DNA from: an uncultured Saprospiraceae bacterium
Lineage (GTDB): Bacteria > Bacteroidota > Bacteroidia > Chitinophagales > Saprospiraceae
Reading direction: 5' to 3'
NCBI GenBank assembly: GCA_938015435.1
Contig: CALLPN010000014.1
Location: forward strand, 1-64,000
DNA: 64,000 nucleotides
The position numbers and the translations under genes were made by a program. The notes under the pieces were generated by a model. It was not told the origin of the DNA. It saw only the letters and a list, made by a program, of their open reading frames with translations, and made no database searches. Below are positions 1 to 8,153 of this stretch, piece by piece; position 1 is the first letter of the stretch; every line of letters begins with the position of its first letter.

Positions 1-540
1 GAACAAACAATAAGGCAGTTGTCAGAAACATTCACGATAAAAGCTAATTAAGTAAAGTTAAAAATGTTTCTGACAGTGAATAAAGCAGAACAAACAATAA
101 GGCAGTTGTCAGAAACATTCACGATAAAAGTAAATTAAGTAAAGTTAAAAATGTTTCTGAAAGTGAACAAAGCAGAACAAACATTAGGCAGTTGTCAGAA
201 ACATTCACGATAGACGTAAATTAGTGAAGTGATAAAGATGTTTCTGACAAAATGTTTCTGACAGTGAACAAAGCAGAACAAACATTAAGGCAGATGTCAG
301 AAACATTCACGATAAAAGCTAATTAAGTAAAGTTAAAAATGTTTTCTGACAGTGAACAAAGCAGAACAAACATTAAGGCAGATGTCAGAAACATTCACGA
401 TAAAAGCTAATTAAGTAAAGTTAAAAATGTTTCTGACAGTCAACAAAGCAGAACAAACATTAAGGCAGATGTCAGAAACATTAACGATAAAAGCTAATTA
501 AGTAAAGTTAAAAATGTTTCTGGCAGTAAATAAAAGCCTA
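1..540. repeat. Tandem array of ~87-bp hairpin-containing units
   Basis: Six head-to-tail units start at 1, 88, 175, 276, 364 and 451, with lengths of 87, 87, 101, 88, 87 and about 88 bp. Most units carry the arms GTCAGAAACATT and AATGTTTCTGAC, perfect 12-bp inverted repeats about 30 bp apart, so each copy could form a stem-loop. Unit 2 has a substitution in the right arm (CTGAAAG), unit 3 has a duplicated right arm, unit 4 has one extra T, and unit 6 reads CTGGC. A decayed seventh unit follows to about 650. The array starts at base 1, so its full length is unknown. It holds no coding frame. The 87-bp unit and absence of variable spacers do not fit CRISPR. Confidence 0.9.
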
Positions 541-778
541 ACATGTATAAATTTGGTTGTGTCAGAAACATTAACGACAAAGTATAAATTGGTGAAAATA
601 AAAAAGCTAAATATTCATTAAGGCTATTTTCTGAATCCTTAATGTAAAACACAGGTAAGGAAAATTGAAAGTGGTTCCATCAAGAGACTAATTCGATCTA
701 TCCAGGAAAGATATAAAGTGATTTTCAACGAAAACACTTGAACCCAGAATCATGAGAAATAAAAAGTAAAATAACATA
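541..778. other. Degenerate last repeat unit and upstream region of the acyl-CoA reductase gene
   Basis: At 541-650 one decayed repeat unit is visible: GTCAGAAACATTAACGA is kept, but the right arm has degraded to a stretch around TTTTCTGAATCC. From about 650 to 778 the sequence is AT-rich and non-repetitive and presumably holds the promoter of the gene at 779. No convincing promoter box or ribosome binding site was identified. Confidence 0.5.
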
Positions 779-1801
779 ATGAACCTTCAAGACAGAATCA
801 ACGCCTTAGTAGAATTATCTAAGTTACTCACTAAAGATAATGAAGAGCTTGCTGCGAATGTTTTACAAAGTAAATTACACAATCAATGGTTTACGGAGGA
901 TAATTCATGGAAATCTATCGAAGCGATTAAGACACATTTTTTGGATGAATCAATCCTAAAGAGTTGGTCTTCAAAATATCAAATCAAAGAGGGTAGTGAT
1001 CTTAAAAGAGTAGGACTCGTACTTGCTGGTAATATACCTCTAGTAGGATGGCATGATATAATGTGTTCTTTTGTCGCTGGACACACCTCATTGATCAAAC
1101 TGTCAGATAAGGATAAGTTTCTCACACTATACTTCATTAAGCAACTGGCCGCAATAGATAGTCGTACCTCTCAATATTTTGAATTTATAGAGAGGCTCAA
1201 AGATTTCGATGCAGTCATCGCAACAGGAAGTAATAACACTAGCAAATACTTCGAACAATACTTCGGAAAGTATCCTAATATAATAAGAGCTAATCGTAAT
1301 GCGATAGCCGTGCTTACTGGAAATGAGACTAATGAAGAGATAACAAACCTTGGAGCAGATATCTTCGAATATTTTGGTTTGGGCTGCAGAAATGTTTCAA
1401 TGTGTCTTGTCCCACGAGACCTCAATTGGGAACGATATCTTAATGTCTGGCATGAAGGATATAAGTCATACGCTCAGCATAATAAATATAAAAACAACTT
1501 TGATCATAACGTTTCATTATTTATTTTAAATAAAACGAAGTATATGATTAGTGGATCGCTCATAGTCAAAGAAGATCCTTCAATTGCTTCTCGTATATCG
1601 AGTATGCATTATCAACATTATAATACTCAAGAAGAACTGACAACTTATGTAAACGAGAATAAAGATTTAATTCAATGTGTGGTATCGTCTAAAGAAATTG
1701 TAGGAGTCGATACATTTAGATTTGGCCAAGCTCAGCAACCTAAGATAGACGACTATGCAGATGGGATCGATACAATGGAATTTTTGGTATCACTTTCGTA
1801 A
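779..1801 (+). CDS. Acyl-CoA reductase (LuxC-family)
   Basis: A 340-residue protein of the LuxC acyl-CoA reductase family, which has an aldehyde-dehydrogenase-like fold and makes fatty aldehydes from acyl-CoA or acyl-enzyme with NADPH. Visible landmarks are RVGLVLAGNIPLVGWHD (about 77-93), IATGSNNTSKYF (147-158), and the active-site region YFGLGCRNVS, with the expected nucleophile Cys203. No luxD, luxE or luciferase gene is nearby, so a bioluminescence role is not suggested; such single LuxC homologues are common in Bacteroidota and their substrate is unclear. The ATG at 779 is used; no Shine-Dalgarno site is seen, which is usual for the phylum. The gene follows the hairpin repeat array and is 36 bp from the next gene on the same strand. 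Confidence 0.85.
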   Translation: MNLQDRINALVELSKLLTKDNEELAANVLQSKLHNQWFTEDNSWKSIEAIKTHFLDESILKSWSSKYQIKEGSDLKRVGLVLAGNIPLVGWHDIMCSFVAGHTSLIKLSDKDKFLTLYFIKQLAAIDSRTSQYFEFIERLKDFDAVIATGSNNTSKYFEQYFGKYPNIIRANRNAIAVLTGNETNEEITNLGADIFEYFGLGCRNVSMCLVPRDLNWERYLNVWHEGYKSYAQHNKYKNNFDHNVSLFILNKTKYMISGSLIVKEDPSIASRISSMHYQHYNTQEELTTYVNENKDLIQCVVSSKEIVGVDTFRFGQAQQPKIDDYADGIDTMEFLVSLS

Positions 1802-1837
1802 TAACTATTATATTTCTAATTTAATTGATCGGGTAAT

Positions 1838-2608
1838 ATGAAAATTAGAACAGCAAAAGATGTAGAGCAACTTGATCTCAGAATTAAGGAGGAACTAGGT
1901 ATTGATGTAAGTAAGTATAAGAACGAAGAGGCAGTAGAAAGTTTAGCTGAATTAATTCAGTTTCCCCAATACGTTGGATCTTGGATTATTAGACCATTGT
2001 TTTTGATTTTCTTGTTTTTTATTGCAGGCTTCTTCGTTATTGATTTGGTACATATTGAATATGTTCTATATGCTATTGTCGGTTCTGTTTTGTTTACTGT
2101 TGTCGCATTAACTCTTGGTCTGTTGTTGCTCTCTTGGAAAATGAAAGGCGATATATGGGGAGTGATTAATTATACTTTTTCAATAATGCAGAATGCAATC
2201 ACAGATGTAAATGATCTGGGGAAAAAAATCACACCAGAGAACCGTTCTAATGTATTAGGTTTGCTATTTAATGGAATCATACATATAGTCACCATTCCGC
2301 TAGTATCGAATCTTTTGTCGGAAGAAATGCCAATAGGAGGGAAACCTGTGAGCTGGTTAATAAAGAAAGTTTTAACTGCCTTTTCGGATAGACTTAATTT
2401 TCATGACGAGGCTTTCAACGAAATCGAAAAACAAGAAATCAGAGAATCATCGAAAGGCATAGAATTAATGTCATCTGGGTTAATGACAATGTCTGGGGGC
2501 TTAGAAAAGTTATTAAATATTACTTTCAATATTGCTAGATTTCCAATAGGATTTATTTTTATAATAGCTTCAATATTATTGACCCTATTTTTGTATTTGA
2601 TTTGGTAG
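1838..2608 (+). CDS. Hypothetical membrane protein
   Basis: A 256-residue protein I do not recognise. After a charged N-terminal segment (about 1-45) there are two adjacent hydrophobic helices (about 50-72 and 76-100), a mostly soluble middle part including an amphipathic stretch around 145-175, and a last hydrophobic helix at the extreme C-terminus (about 236-256). The layout suggests an inner-membrane protein with a central domain on one face. It follows the LuxC-like gene by 36 bp on the same strand and may be co-transcribed with it. No catalytic motif is visible. Confidence 0.7.
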   Translation: MKIRTAKDVEQLDLRIKEELGIDVSKYKNEEAVESLAELIQFPQYVGSWIIRPLFLIFLFFIAGFFVIDLVHIEYVLYAIVGSVLFTVVALTLGLLLLSWKMKGDIWGVINYTFSIMQNAITDVNDLGKKITPENRSNVLGLLFNGIIHIVTIPLVSNLLSEEMPIGGKPVSWLIKKVLTAFSDRLNFHDEAFNEIEKQEIRESSKGIELMSSGLMTMSGGLEKLLNITFNIARFPIGFIFIIASILLTLFLYLIW

Positions 2609-2760
2609 TATTGAACAACATTCAGTCTAACGACATATGTAATATTATTCATTACATGATTCAAATCTTAAGTAGGTAAAACAATAGTCGGATAAATCCT
2701 ATTGATTAAACTCATACCGTAGTTTTGGTATGATTAACGAAAACACAATTGATCAAGCTT

Positions 2761-3396
2761 ATGACCAAACAAGAAAAAGCAGACGACATAGCACGGATTT
2801 TGGAAGAACTCTATCCTGTTATTCCTATTCCATTAGATCATACTGATTCATATACTTTACTAGTGGCGGTGTTACTCTCTGCGCAATGTACAGATAAGCG
2901 AGTCAATCAGATCACACCGGCACTTTGGGCCATGGCTGATAATCCATACGATATGATTACTCACACCATAGAGGAGATTAGGGAGATCATTAGACCTTGT
3001 GGACTTTCTCCTGCAAAGTCTAAAGCGATTTGGAATCTATCGCAAATATTGATAGATGAACATGATGGTGAAGTTCCTGCAAGTTTTGAAGCTTTAGAAA
3101 GGTTGCCTGGGGTAGGGCACAAGACAGCGAGTGTAGTAATGGCTCAGGCATTTGGTGTGCCAGCATTTCCTGTAGATACACATATACAGCGATTGGCATA
3201 TAGATGGTGTCTGAGTACTGGTAAGAATGTCGATCGTACCGAAAAAGACCTTAAACGACTTTATGATGAAAGTCTCTGGAATCGTCTACACCTACAGATT
3301 ATATTTTTTGGGAGAGAATATTGCCCAGCGAGGGGGCACGATCATACTACATGTCCTATATGTAGTAAATATGGACGTAAATCATTGTTTAAATAA
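2761..3396 (+). CDS. nth: Endonuclease III (DNA glycosylase/AP lyase)
   Basis: Base-excision-repair enzyme that removes oxidised pyrimidines and cleaves the abasic site. The helix-hairpin-helix LPGVGHKTA lies at about 115-123 and contains the catalytic lysine (K121), and the catalytic aspartate is in VDTH (D139). The C-terminus normally holds an iron-sulphur loop C-x6-C-x2-C-x5-C; here the spacing is C-x9-C-x2-C and the protein ends without a fourth cysteine. The frame is open from a TTG at 2749, but the ATG at 2761 gives the usual N-terminus and a typical 211-residue length, so it is preferred. The gene stands alone between a plus-strand membrane protein and a convergent coiled-coil gene. 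Confidence 0.92.
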   Translation: MTKQEKADDIARILEELYPVIPIPLDHTDSYTLLVAVLLSAQCTDKRVNQITPALWAMADNPYDMITHTIEEIREIIRPCGLSPAKSKAIWNLSQILIDEHDGEVPASFEALERLPGVGHKTASVVMAQAFGVPAFPVDTHIQRLAYRWCLSTGKNVDRTEKDLKRLYDESLWNRLHLQIIFFGREYCPARGHDHTTCPICSKYGRKSLFK

Positions 3397-3420
3397 TGGT
3401 CAATATCGATAAATAAGGGC

Positions 3421-3456
3421 AAAAAAAAAGGAATATCATCGCACAACGTGATATCC
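3421..3456 (-). terminator. Intrinsic terminator of the minus-strand coiled-coil gene
   Basis: Read on the minus strand, the arms GGATATCA and TGATATTCC enclose a 10-base loop and are followed by nine T residues (the A run at 3421-3429 on the plus strand). It lies 136 bp beyond the stop codon of the gene at 3592-4530. Confidence 0.65.
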
Positions 3457-3591
3457 CTGGGTTGGTTTTAACAGCTGCAGTTATACTTAACCTTTAAGTC
3501 TCAGCATCTTCTTTACTGTTTGCAAGTATTGTGCCACATTATGATTTTATGTAATGTGTATTTCATTGATTAACTTAATGAAGAGTAAAAA

Positions 3592-4530
3592 TCAGTTTTC
3601 TAGAACTTCATTTATATTTTGCTGTAGAGCCGTAATATTTCCTTGGAGCGTCGACATTTCCTTCTCTATTACAAGTACATAACGTCTAGTCTTGTCAAAA
3701 GTTGCTTCCACGTTGTTTAATGCATTTTTGATTTTTCGTTGTATGACCCAATCAGATATCAAATTATCAAAGAATATATCGATGAATCTGCCAAAGCCAT
3801 CCAGCTTAATATGTAGTTGTGTTTGTTCTACATTGACATCGATTAGCTCACGATCAAATAATTTTAATTTATGCTTGGCTTGCTGTGCGGCATTCATCGC
3901 TCTATCAATTGCATTATGCTTCATCTGAGAGTAGTAGGCACCTCCCTTTTTCATCATATCCCAATTACCCCAATGTTCGGCATCTTTAAGGTGTTTGATG
4001 ACTTGTGCGATTGCTTTTAATGCAGTATCTCCGGCTGCATTCGCTTGATTTAGCTCTTCCAATTCACCTTGGATCTGATCCATTTCATGGTGGATGCCCG
4101 TTATTCGTGTTCTATGATGATCATCAGTGCTTAATATTTCTTGAAGACGCTTTTTTTTGAATTTCTCTAGATTGGCCTCTAACCCTCCGATCTCTTGTAC
4201 TTTACCACTGATCACCTTATGCTCATATTCTAATATTTCTATATCCTTTTTTAGCTCTTTATGTTTGAGCGAAACGGTGAGATACTCCTGTCTTTCCTTC
4301 TCTAATTGTTTCTCTTGAGACCCTAGTACCTTATAGAATACTGAAGTGATACTCATTTTTTCTAGATTCTCTATGTCTTCCAATTCAATCACCAACTGGT
4401 CTTCTAGTTCAGATAGTTCGTTGTATGATTTTTCCAGTTCTTTAGTCGTGCTGGAGTGGTGTTTTTCTATAGAATTAAGCTTCTTAATCTCGGCTATAGT
4501 ATCTTGGATTTTCACTTGAGTACTAGTCAT
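3592..4530 (-). CDS. Coiled-coil protein of unknown function
   Basis: A 312-residue soluble protein without signal peptide or membrane helix. About the first 130 residues and the last 60 show long heptad-like Leu/Ile/Glu/Lys patterns typical of coiled coils. The central region (about 165-215) contains a distinctive segment with HWGNWDMMKKGG and KHNAIDRAMNAA, reminiscent of conserved bacterial coiled-coil proteins of unknown role that carry a WGTWD-like motif; this family link is from memory and unconfirmed. It is divergent from the LEA-like gene at 4684, with 153 bp between the start codons that must hold both promoters. Confidence 0.7.
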   Translation of the reverse strand: MTSTQVKIQDTIAEIKKLNSIEKHHSSTTKELEKSYNELSELEDQLVIELEDIENLEKMSITSVFYKVLGSQEKQLEKERQEYLTVSLKHKELKKDIEILEYEHKVISGKVQEIGGLEANLEKFKKKRLQEILSTDDHHRTRITGIHHEMDQIQGELEELNQANAAGDTALKAIAQVIKHLKDAEHWGNWDMMKKGGAYYSQMKHNAIDRAMNAAQQAKHKLKLFDRELIDVNVEQTQLHIKLDGFGRFIDIFFDNLISDWVIQRKIKNALNNVEATFDKTRRYVLVIEKEMSTLQGNITALQQNINEVLEN

Positions 4531-4683
4531 GAGTCATGGATTGGATAATTATAGGCAATTTGCCAATTTTGTTTGTATTTTTAATACTCTGTAAGATATA
4601 TAATTGATCTATATCTCAGTGTGATAGTCCTTATTTTAATGACTATTCTATTTGTTTAATAAACCTATAAATACAAGACAACC

Positions 4684-5709
4684 ATGGGATTTCTCAGCTC
4701 TATTAAAAAACTATTATTTGCTCAACAGTCAGTGGCCAAGTCAGCTGCAGAAAAGACTGCTGACTATGCTATGGAGAAAGGAACTGATTTTACTGATAAG
4801 GCCAAAGACATTGTGGAAGAGACAGGAGGTAATATCATGGAGAAAACAAGTGGACTTCGAGATGCGGTTATGAATAAGGCAGAAGATTTTTTGGAAAAAG
4901 GAAAAGACCTAGCTGAAGATGCCATCGAAAAGGGAAAAGAATTTGCCTCCGACGCTACTGATATGGCTGAGAGTGCAATAGAGAAGGGTAAAGAGTTTGC
5001 CGGAGATCTATCTGATAAAGTAACTGATAATGAAGTAGTGAAAAAAGCAGCAGACGTATCCGAATCTGTGGGAGATAAAGTCTTGTCTGCCGGAGAAGCG
5101 GTAGTAGGAAGCGCTAAGTCAATATCTGAGTCTGTAGGAGGCAAAGTGCTAGATGCAGGGGAATCTGTAATGGAGAAAGCGGCTACGATTTCTGAAGACG
5201 TAGGGTCTGTAGTGCTTGAGAAAGGAGCAGATGTAATGGATAGGGCAAAAGATCTATCGGAAGAAGTTGGACATAAAGTTATGGATGTAGCGGATGATGT
5301 GGTAGCAAGAGCTAAAGATTTTGCCGGAGATATGAGCGAAAAGCTAGACGATACATATGAGAAAGCTAAACAGATGGAAGCTGAAGAAGCTTTGAATCCT
5401 AAGAAAGATTTCGCTGATGAGACATTAGATGTTGAGGGATCATTACTTGAAGGTTCAGATGATTTCTTTTCCAAAGCGGATAAGTTTGCAAGTGGAGATT
5501 ATGGCGCGTTCTCTGAAGGGAAAATCACCATAAAGGATACTGATGGTCTAGAGCTTAAGGCTTCTGATAAACCATCAAAACCATCTTTAGATTACGATTC
5601 GGCTACAGACCTAGCTATAGAATCAGGGAAGACAGCAGCCGGATTTGATGATCTTGATGGAGATGGAAATGAATTGATCGACGATGCTATCGTTTCGGAA
5701 GAAGAATAG
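4684..5709 (+). CDS. LEA-like / apolipoprotein-like repeat protein
   Basis: A 341-residue acidic protein. Residues about 10-235 form a low-complexity, Lys/Glu/Ala/Asp-rich region of repeated short amphipathic segments (EKGKEFA, EKGKDLA, SVGDKVL, SVGGKVL, DVGSVVL, EVGHKVM). Such 11- to 20-residue periodicity is known from LEA-like stress proteins and apolipoprotein-like helices. The C-terminal third is different: acidic and disordered-looking, with DLDGDGNELIDD near the end, which resembles an EF-hand calcium loop except for Glu at the usual hydrophobic position 8. There is no signal peptide. A role in desiccation or stress protection, or membrane binding, is inference only. It lies 234 bp upstream of the sigma-factor gene. 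Confidence 0.7.
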   Translation: MGFLSSIKKLLFAQQSVAKSAAEKTADYAMEKGTDFTDKAKDIVEETGGNIMEKTSGLRDAVMNKAEDFLEKGKDLAEDAIEKGKEFASDATDMAESAIEKGKEFAGDLSDKVTDNEVVKKAADVSESVGDKVLSAGEAVVGSAKSISESVGGKVLDAGESVMEKAATISEDVGSVVLEKGADVMDRAKDLSEEVGHKVMDVADDVVARAKDFAGDMSEKLDDTYEKAKQMEAEEALNPKKDFADETLDVEGSLLEGSDDFFSKADKFASGDYGAFSEGKITIKDTDGLELKASDKPSKPSLDYDSATDLAIESGKTAAGFDDLDGDGNELIDDAIVSEEE

Positions 5710-5943
5710 ATTTCATCCATTCCGATAAGGGATAAACGCTAACTAATGACAATATATCCTGTAATTAAGTCCTACTTGAATAGAAATGGATCAAGAGAGT
5801 AGACTATATGGATAAAGTTGGTGTGCAAAAGATGATTACAATCTATGGAATGGTGAGTAGAGATGACGTTATTTAAAAAAGGTATTTTTTAAAAGCAGCA
5901 AACAAGACTCCGATGGGGTCTATATTGTAGGAAACAATAATTA

Positions 5944-6504
5944 ATGGCACCCTTAATTCTGAACAGCTTGACAGAGAAGGATCTACTACAGCAATGTCTA
6001 GAAGGGGATTCTAGTGCCCAGAAGCAGGTATTTGAGCTATACGCTCCTAAAATGATGTCTGTTTGCAAAAGATATGGTAGACACCGTCTAGAATCAGAAG
6101 AAATAATGCAAGATGGCTTTGTTAAGGTATTTACAAACCTTCATAAGTTTGAGTATAAAGGGTCTTTTGAAGGTTGGGTTAGACGTATTATGGTCAATAC
6201 AGCTCTCAAGTTAGTTTCCAAGAAATCATTTAAAGATGAGCAAATCGGACTAGAAGGGTACCAGGAACGATCTGTAGATCCGACGGTATATTCCAAGATG
6301 TCAGCTGATGATATGTTGGCTTTAGTAGATAAGTTACCGAAAGGATATCGTACTGTTTTTAACCTTTCCGTATTGGATGGATTGAGTCATAAAGAGATAT
6401 CCGAAGCATTAGGTATAAAAGAAAGTACAAGTAGATCGCAGCTAGTGAAAGCTAGAAACATGCTGCAAAATATGATTATAGAATTGAATAAGATCGCTAT
6501 GTAA
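5944..6504 (+). CDS. RNA polymerase ECF sigma factor
   Basis: A 186-residue sigma-70 family extracytoplasmic-function factor with two DNA/core-binding parts: region 2 at about 22-90, including ESEEIMQDGFVKVF and YKGSFEGWVRRIMVN, and region 4 at about 125-178, including LSHKEISEALGIKESTSRSQL, a helix-turn-helix. It would direct RNA polymerase to a small regulon. The next gene starts one base after the stop codon (TAATATG) and encodes a protein with an anti-sigma-like N-terminus, so the two are almost certainly co-expressed and the neighbour probably controls this factor. Confidence 0.93.
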   Translation: MAPLILNSLTEKDLLQQCLEGDSSAQKQVFELYAPKMMSVCKRYGRHRLESEEIMQDGFVKVFTNLHKFEYKGSFEGWVRRIMVNTALKLVSKKSFKDEQIGLEGYQERSVDPTVYSKMSADDMLALVDKLPKGYRTVFNLSVLDGLSHKEISEALGIKESTSRSQLVKARNMLQNMIIELNKIAM

Positions 6505-6505
6505 T

Positions 6506-8047
6506 ATGGCTAACAATATGAATGAACTAGATAAAATATTTCGATCCAAACTGGAAAATCATACTGCTGAGTATTCAGAGCAGTCATGGGATAAGATCCA
6601 GTCGAGATTGGTCAAACAAGAATCTAAACCAAAGAAATTTCCTTGGTTATGGATGAGCTTATTAGCTGTCGTATTATCAGGCGTGATATATTTATGGAGT
6701 GATATCAATGATCTACCATCTAAATTTACAGATAGTGACACTAACTCTCAAGATATTAACACAGACCTGCATAATAAGACTGACCACACAGAATCTGTTA
6801 TTAGCAACAGTACGGCATCTTTAGATTTGTCTGGAGATTTGACTGTAAATAATAGTGTTGAAGGAGCCAATGAATCCTCAATATTGTCAGCTAATAATAT
6901 TGCAACAAATATAACAGTAGCAACAACAAATAGAATTGGATCATCAACAAACGAAAATCAATCCAAAATAATAAGAGCAGATCAAACAGTTGATAATAGC
7001 GAATTAAGTAAACTTAATATTGGTGTAGATTCAGACACGAATTATACATCTTTAGCTCAATCAATTTTAAATGTATCAGTAGACTTGGGAAACTTTGAAG
7101 AAGCAACGATGGCTTCAACTGTAAAGGAAGGATCGTTTCTTGCGGATGGAACAAACGCCACTAATGAAAAACTTAACATTGTAACCAATAGAGCACTCAA
7201 GATTAGACCTCTTCGAACGATTGGTGTATCGTCCTTTACGACCTTGCAATCAGAAAAAGAATTAACTCAAATTTTACTCAGTAATTCGATGATGGACGAC
7301 TTTCGTCAAGATTGTCCAAGTTTTGTAACGGATAGGACTGGAATCTATCTCGATTTATATGTTTCCCATGAACTGCCCTTTACAAGCCTTAAGGCGAAGA
7401 ACGAAGCCTTAGATTCATATGCAGAACTCAGATCCAATTCTGAAGGGCCGTCATACTCCTTTTCTGCAGGAGCAAGATTGACATTGATGTTACCTAATGG
7501 ATTAGGACTCAAAACAGGATTAAATTACTCTGAAGTACATGAAAAATTTTCTCACGTCGACAATGACAGTGATATGGTTAAGGCTGTTATAACGATAACT
7601 ACAGTAGGTGGTGTCGAAGTAAGAGATACTAATACAGTTATTATTCCTGGTACCAGAGATATAGTAAGTACAAATAAGTACAGATCATTTGATATCCCTT
7701 TGCTACTTAGTTATGAGTGGGATGTGCGAGAACGAACATACATGACCGTCAACGGTGGAGCATATCTCAATCTTTTCTTTAAGGAATCAGGGAAAATATT
7801 GAGTCCGTCAGGTGAAGTAATTGACTTGGCAGATAGTAGTGGAGATAAATTAGCAATATTTAAGAATAATATTGGTCTAAGCCTATTTGGTTCAGTTGGT
7901 CTCCACTATCGTTTAAATAGCAGCATAGATTTAATCGTAGAACCTAATGTAAGGTTGTTGGTTAAATCAGCGACCGTCGATGCTTACTCCTTGGAGCATA
8001 AATGGATAACGGGTGGCTTGATTACTGGTATGAGATATAATTTTTAG
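6506..8047 (+). CDS. Putative anti-sigma factor fused to an outer-membrane beta-barrel domain
   Basis: A 513-residue protein in three parts. Residues 1-40 (MNELDKIFRSKLENHTAEYS, then a Trp-Asp-Lys-Ile segment) resemble the short cytoplasmic segment that starts many Bacteroidota sigma-linked proteins. A single hydrophobic helix follows at about 45-64. About 70-290 is a Ser/Thr/Asn-rich linker of low conservation. About 300-513 has alternating beta strands and ends in MRYNF, typical of a small outer-membrane barrel (PorT/OMP_b-brl type). If both membrane parts insert, the protein would bridge inner and outer membranes and could pass surface information to the sigma factor encoded one base upstream. 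That role is inference; the barrel could instead be periplasmic. Confidence 0.75.
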   Translation: MANNMNELDKIFRSKLENHTAEYSEQSWDKIQSRLVKQESKPKKFPWLWMSLLAVVLSGVIYLWSDINDLPSKFTDSDTNSQDINTDLHNKTDHTESVISNSTASLDLSGDLTVNNSVEGANESSILSANNIATNITVATTNRIGSSTNENQSKIIRADQTVDNSELSKLNIGVDSDTNYTSLAQSILNVSVDLGNFEEATMASTVKEGSFLADGTNATNEKLNIVTNRALKIRPLRTIGVSSFTTLQSEKELTQILLSNSMMDDFRQDCPSFVTDRTGIYLDLYVSHELPFTSLKAKNEALDSYAELRSNSEGPSYSFSAGARLTLMLPNGLGLKTGLNYSEVHEKFSHVDNDSDMVKAVITITTVGGVEVRDTNTVIIPGTRDIVSTNKYRSFDIPLLLSYEWDVRERTYMTVNGGAYLNLFFKESGKILSPSGEVIDLADSSGDKLAIFKNNIGLSLFGSVGLHYRLNSSIDLIVEPNVRLLVKSATVDAYSLEHKWITGGLITGMRYNF

Positions 8048-8153
8048 GATAGATTAAGTCCTGATATACTATATTTCAATAAAGTAGAAATAAAATACAT
8101 TTTTAGAAGACCTAGAAACAGCGAAAAGAATACAAGAAGGGTCTATATATCGA

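Noticed and set aside
1..540. Possible CRISPR array
   Set aside because: Units are about 87 bp, nearly identical along their full length, with no distinct repeat/spacer pattern and no cas gene nearby.
4764..5474. 236-residue Ser-rich frame on the minus strand
   Set aside because: It lies entirely opposite the LEA-like gene; the open frame comes from the biased repeat codons and has no recognisable features.
5808..5876. 22-codon frame beginning ATG GAT AAA GTT before the sigma-factor gene
   Set aside because: No ribosome site, no hydrophobic or other signal and no evidence beyond being open.
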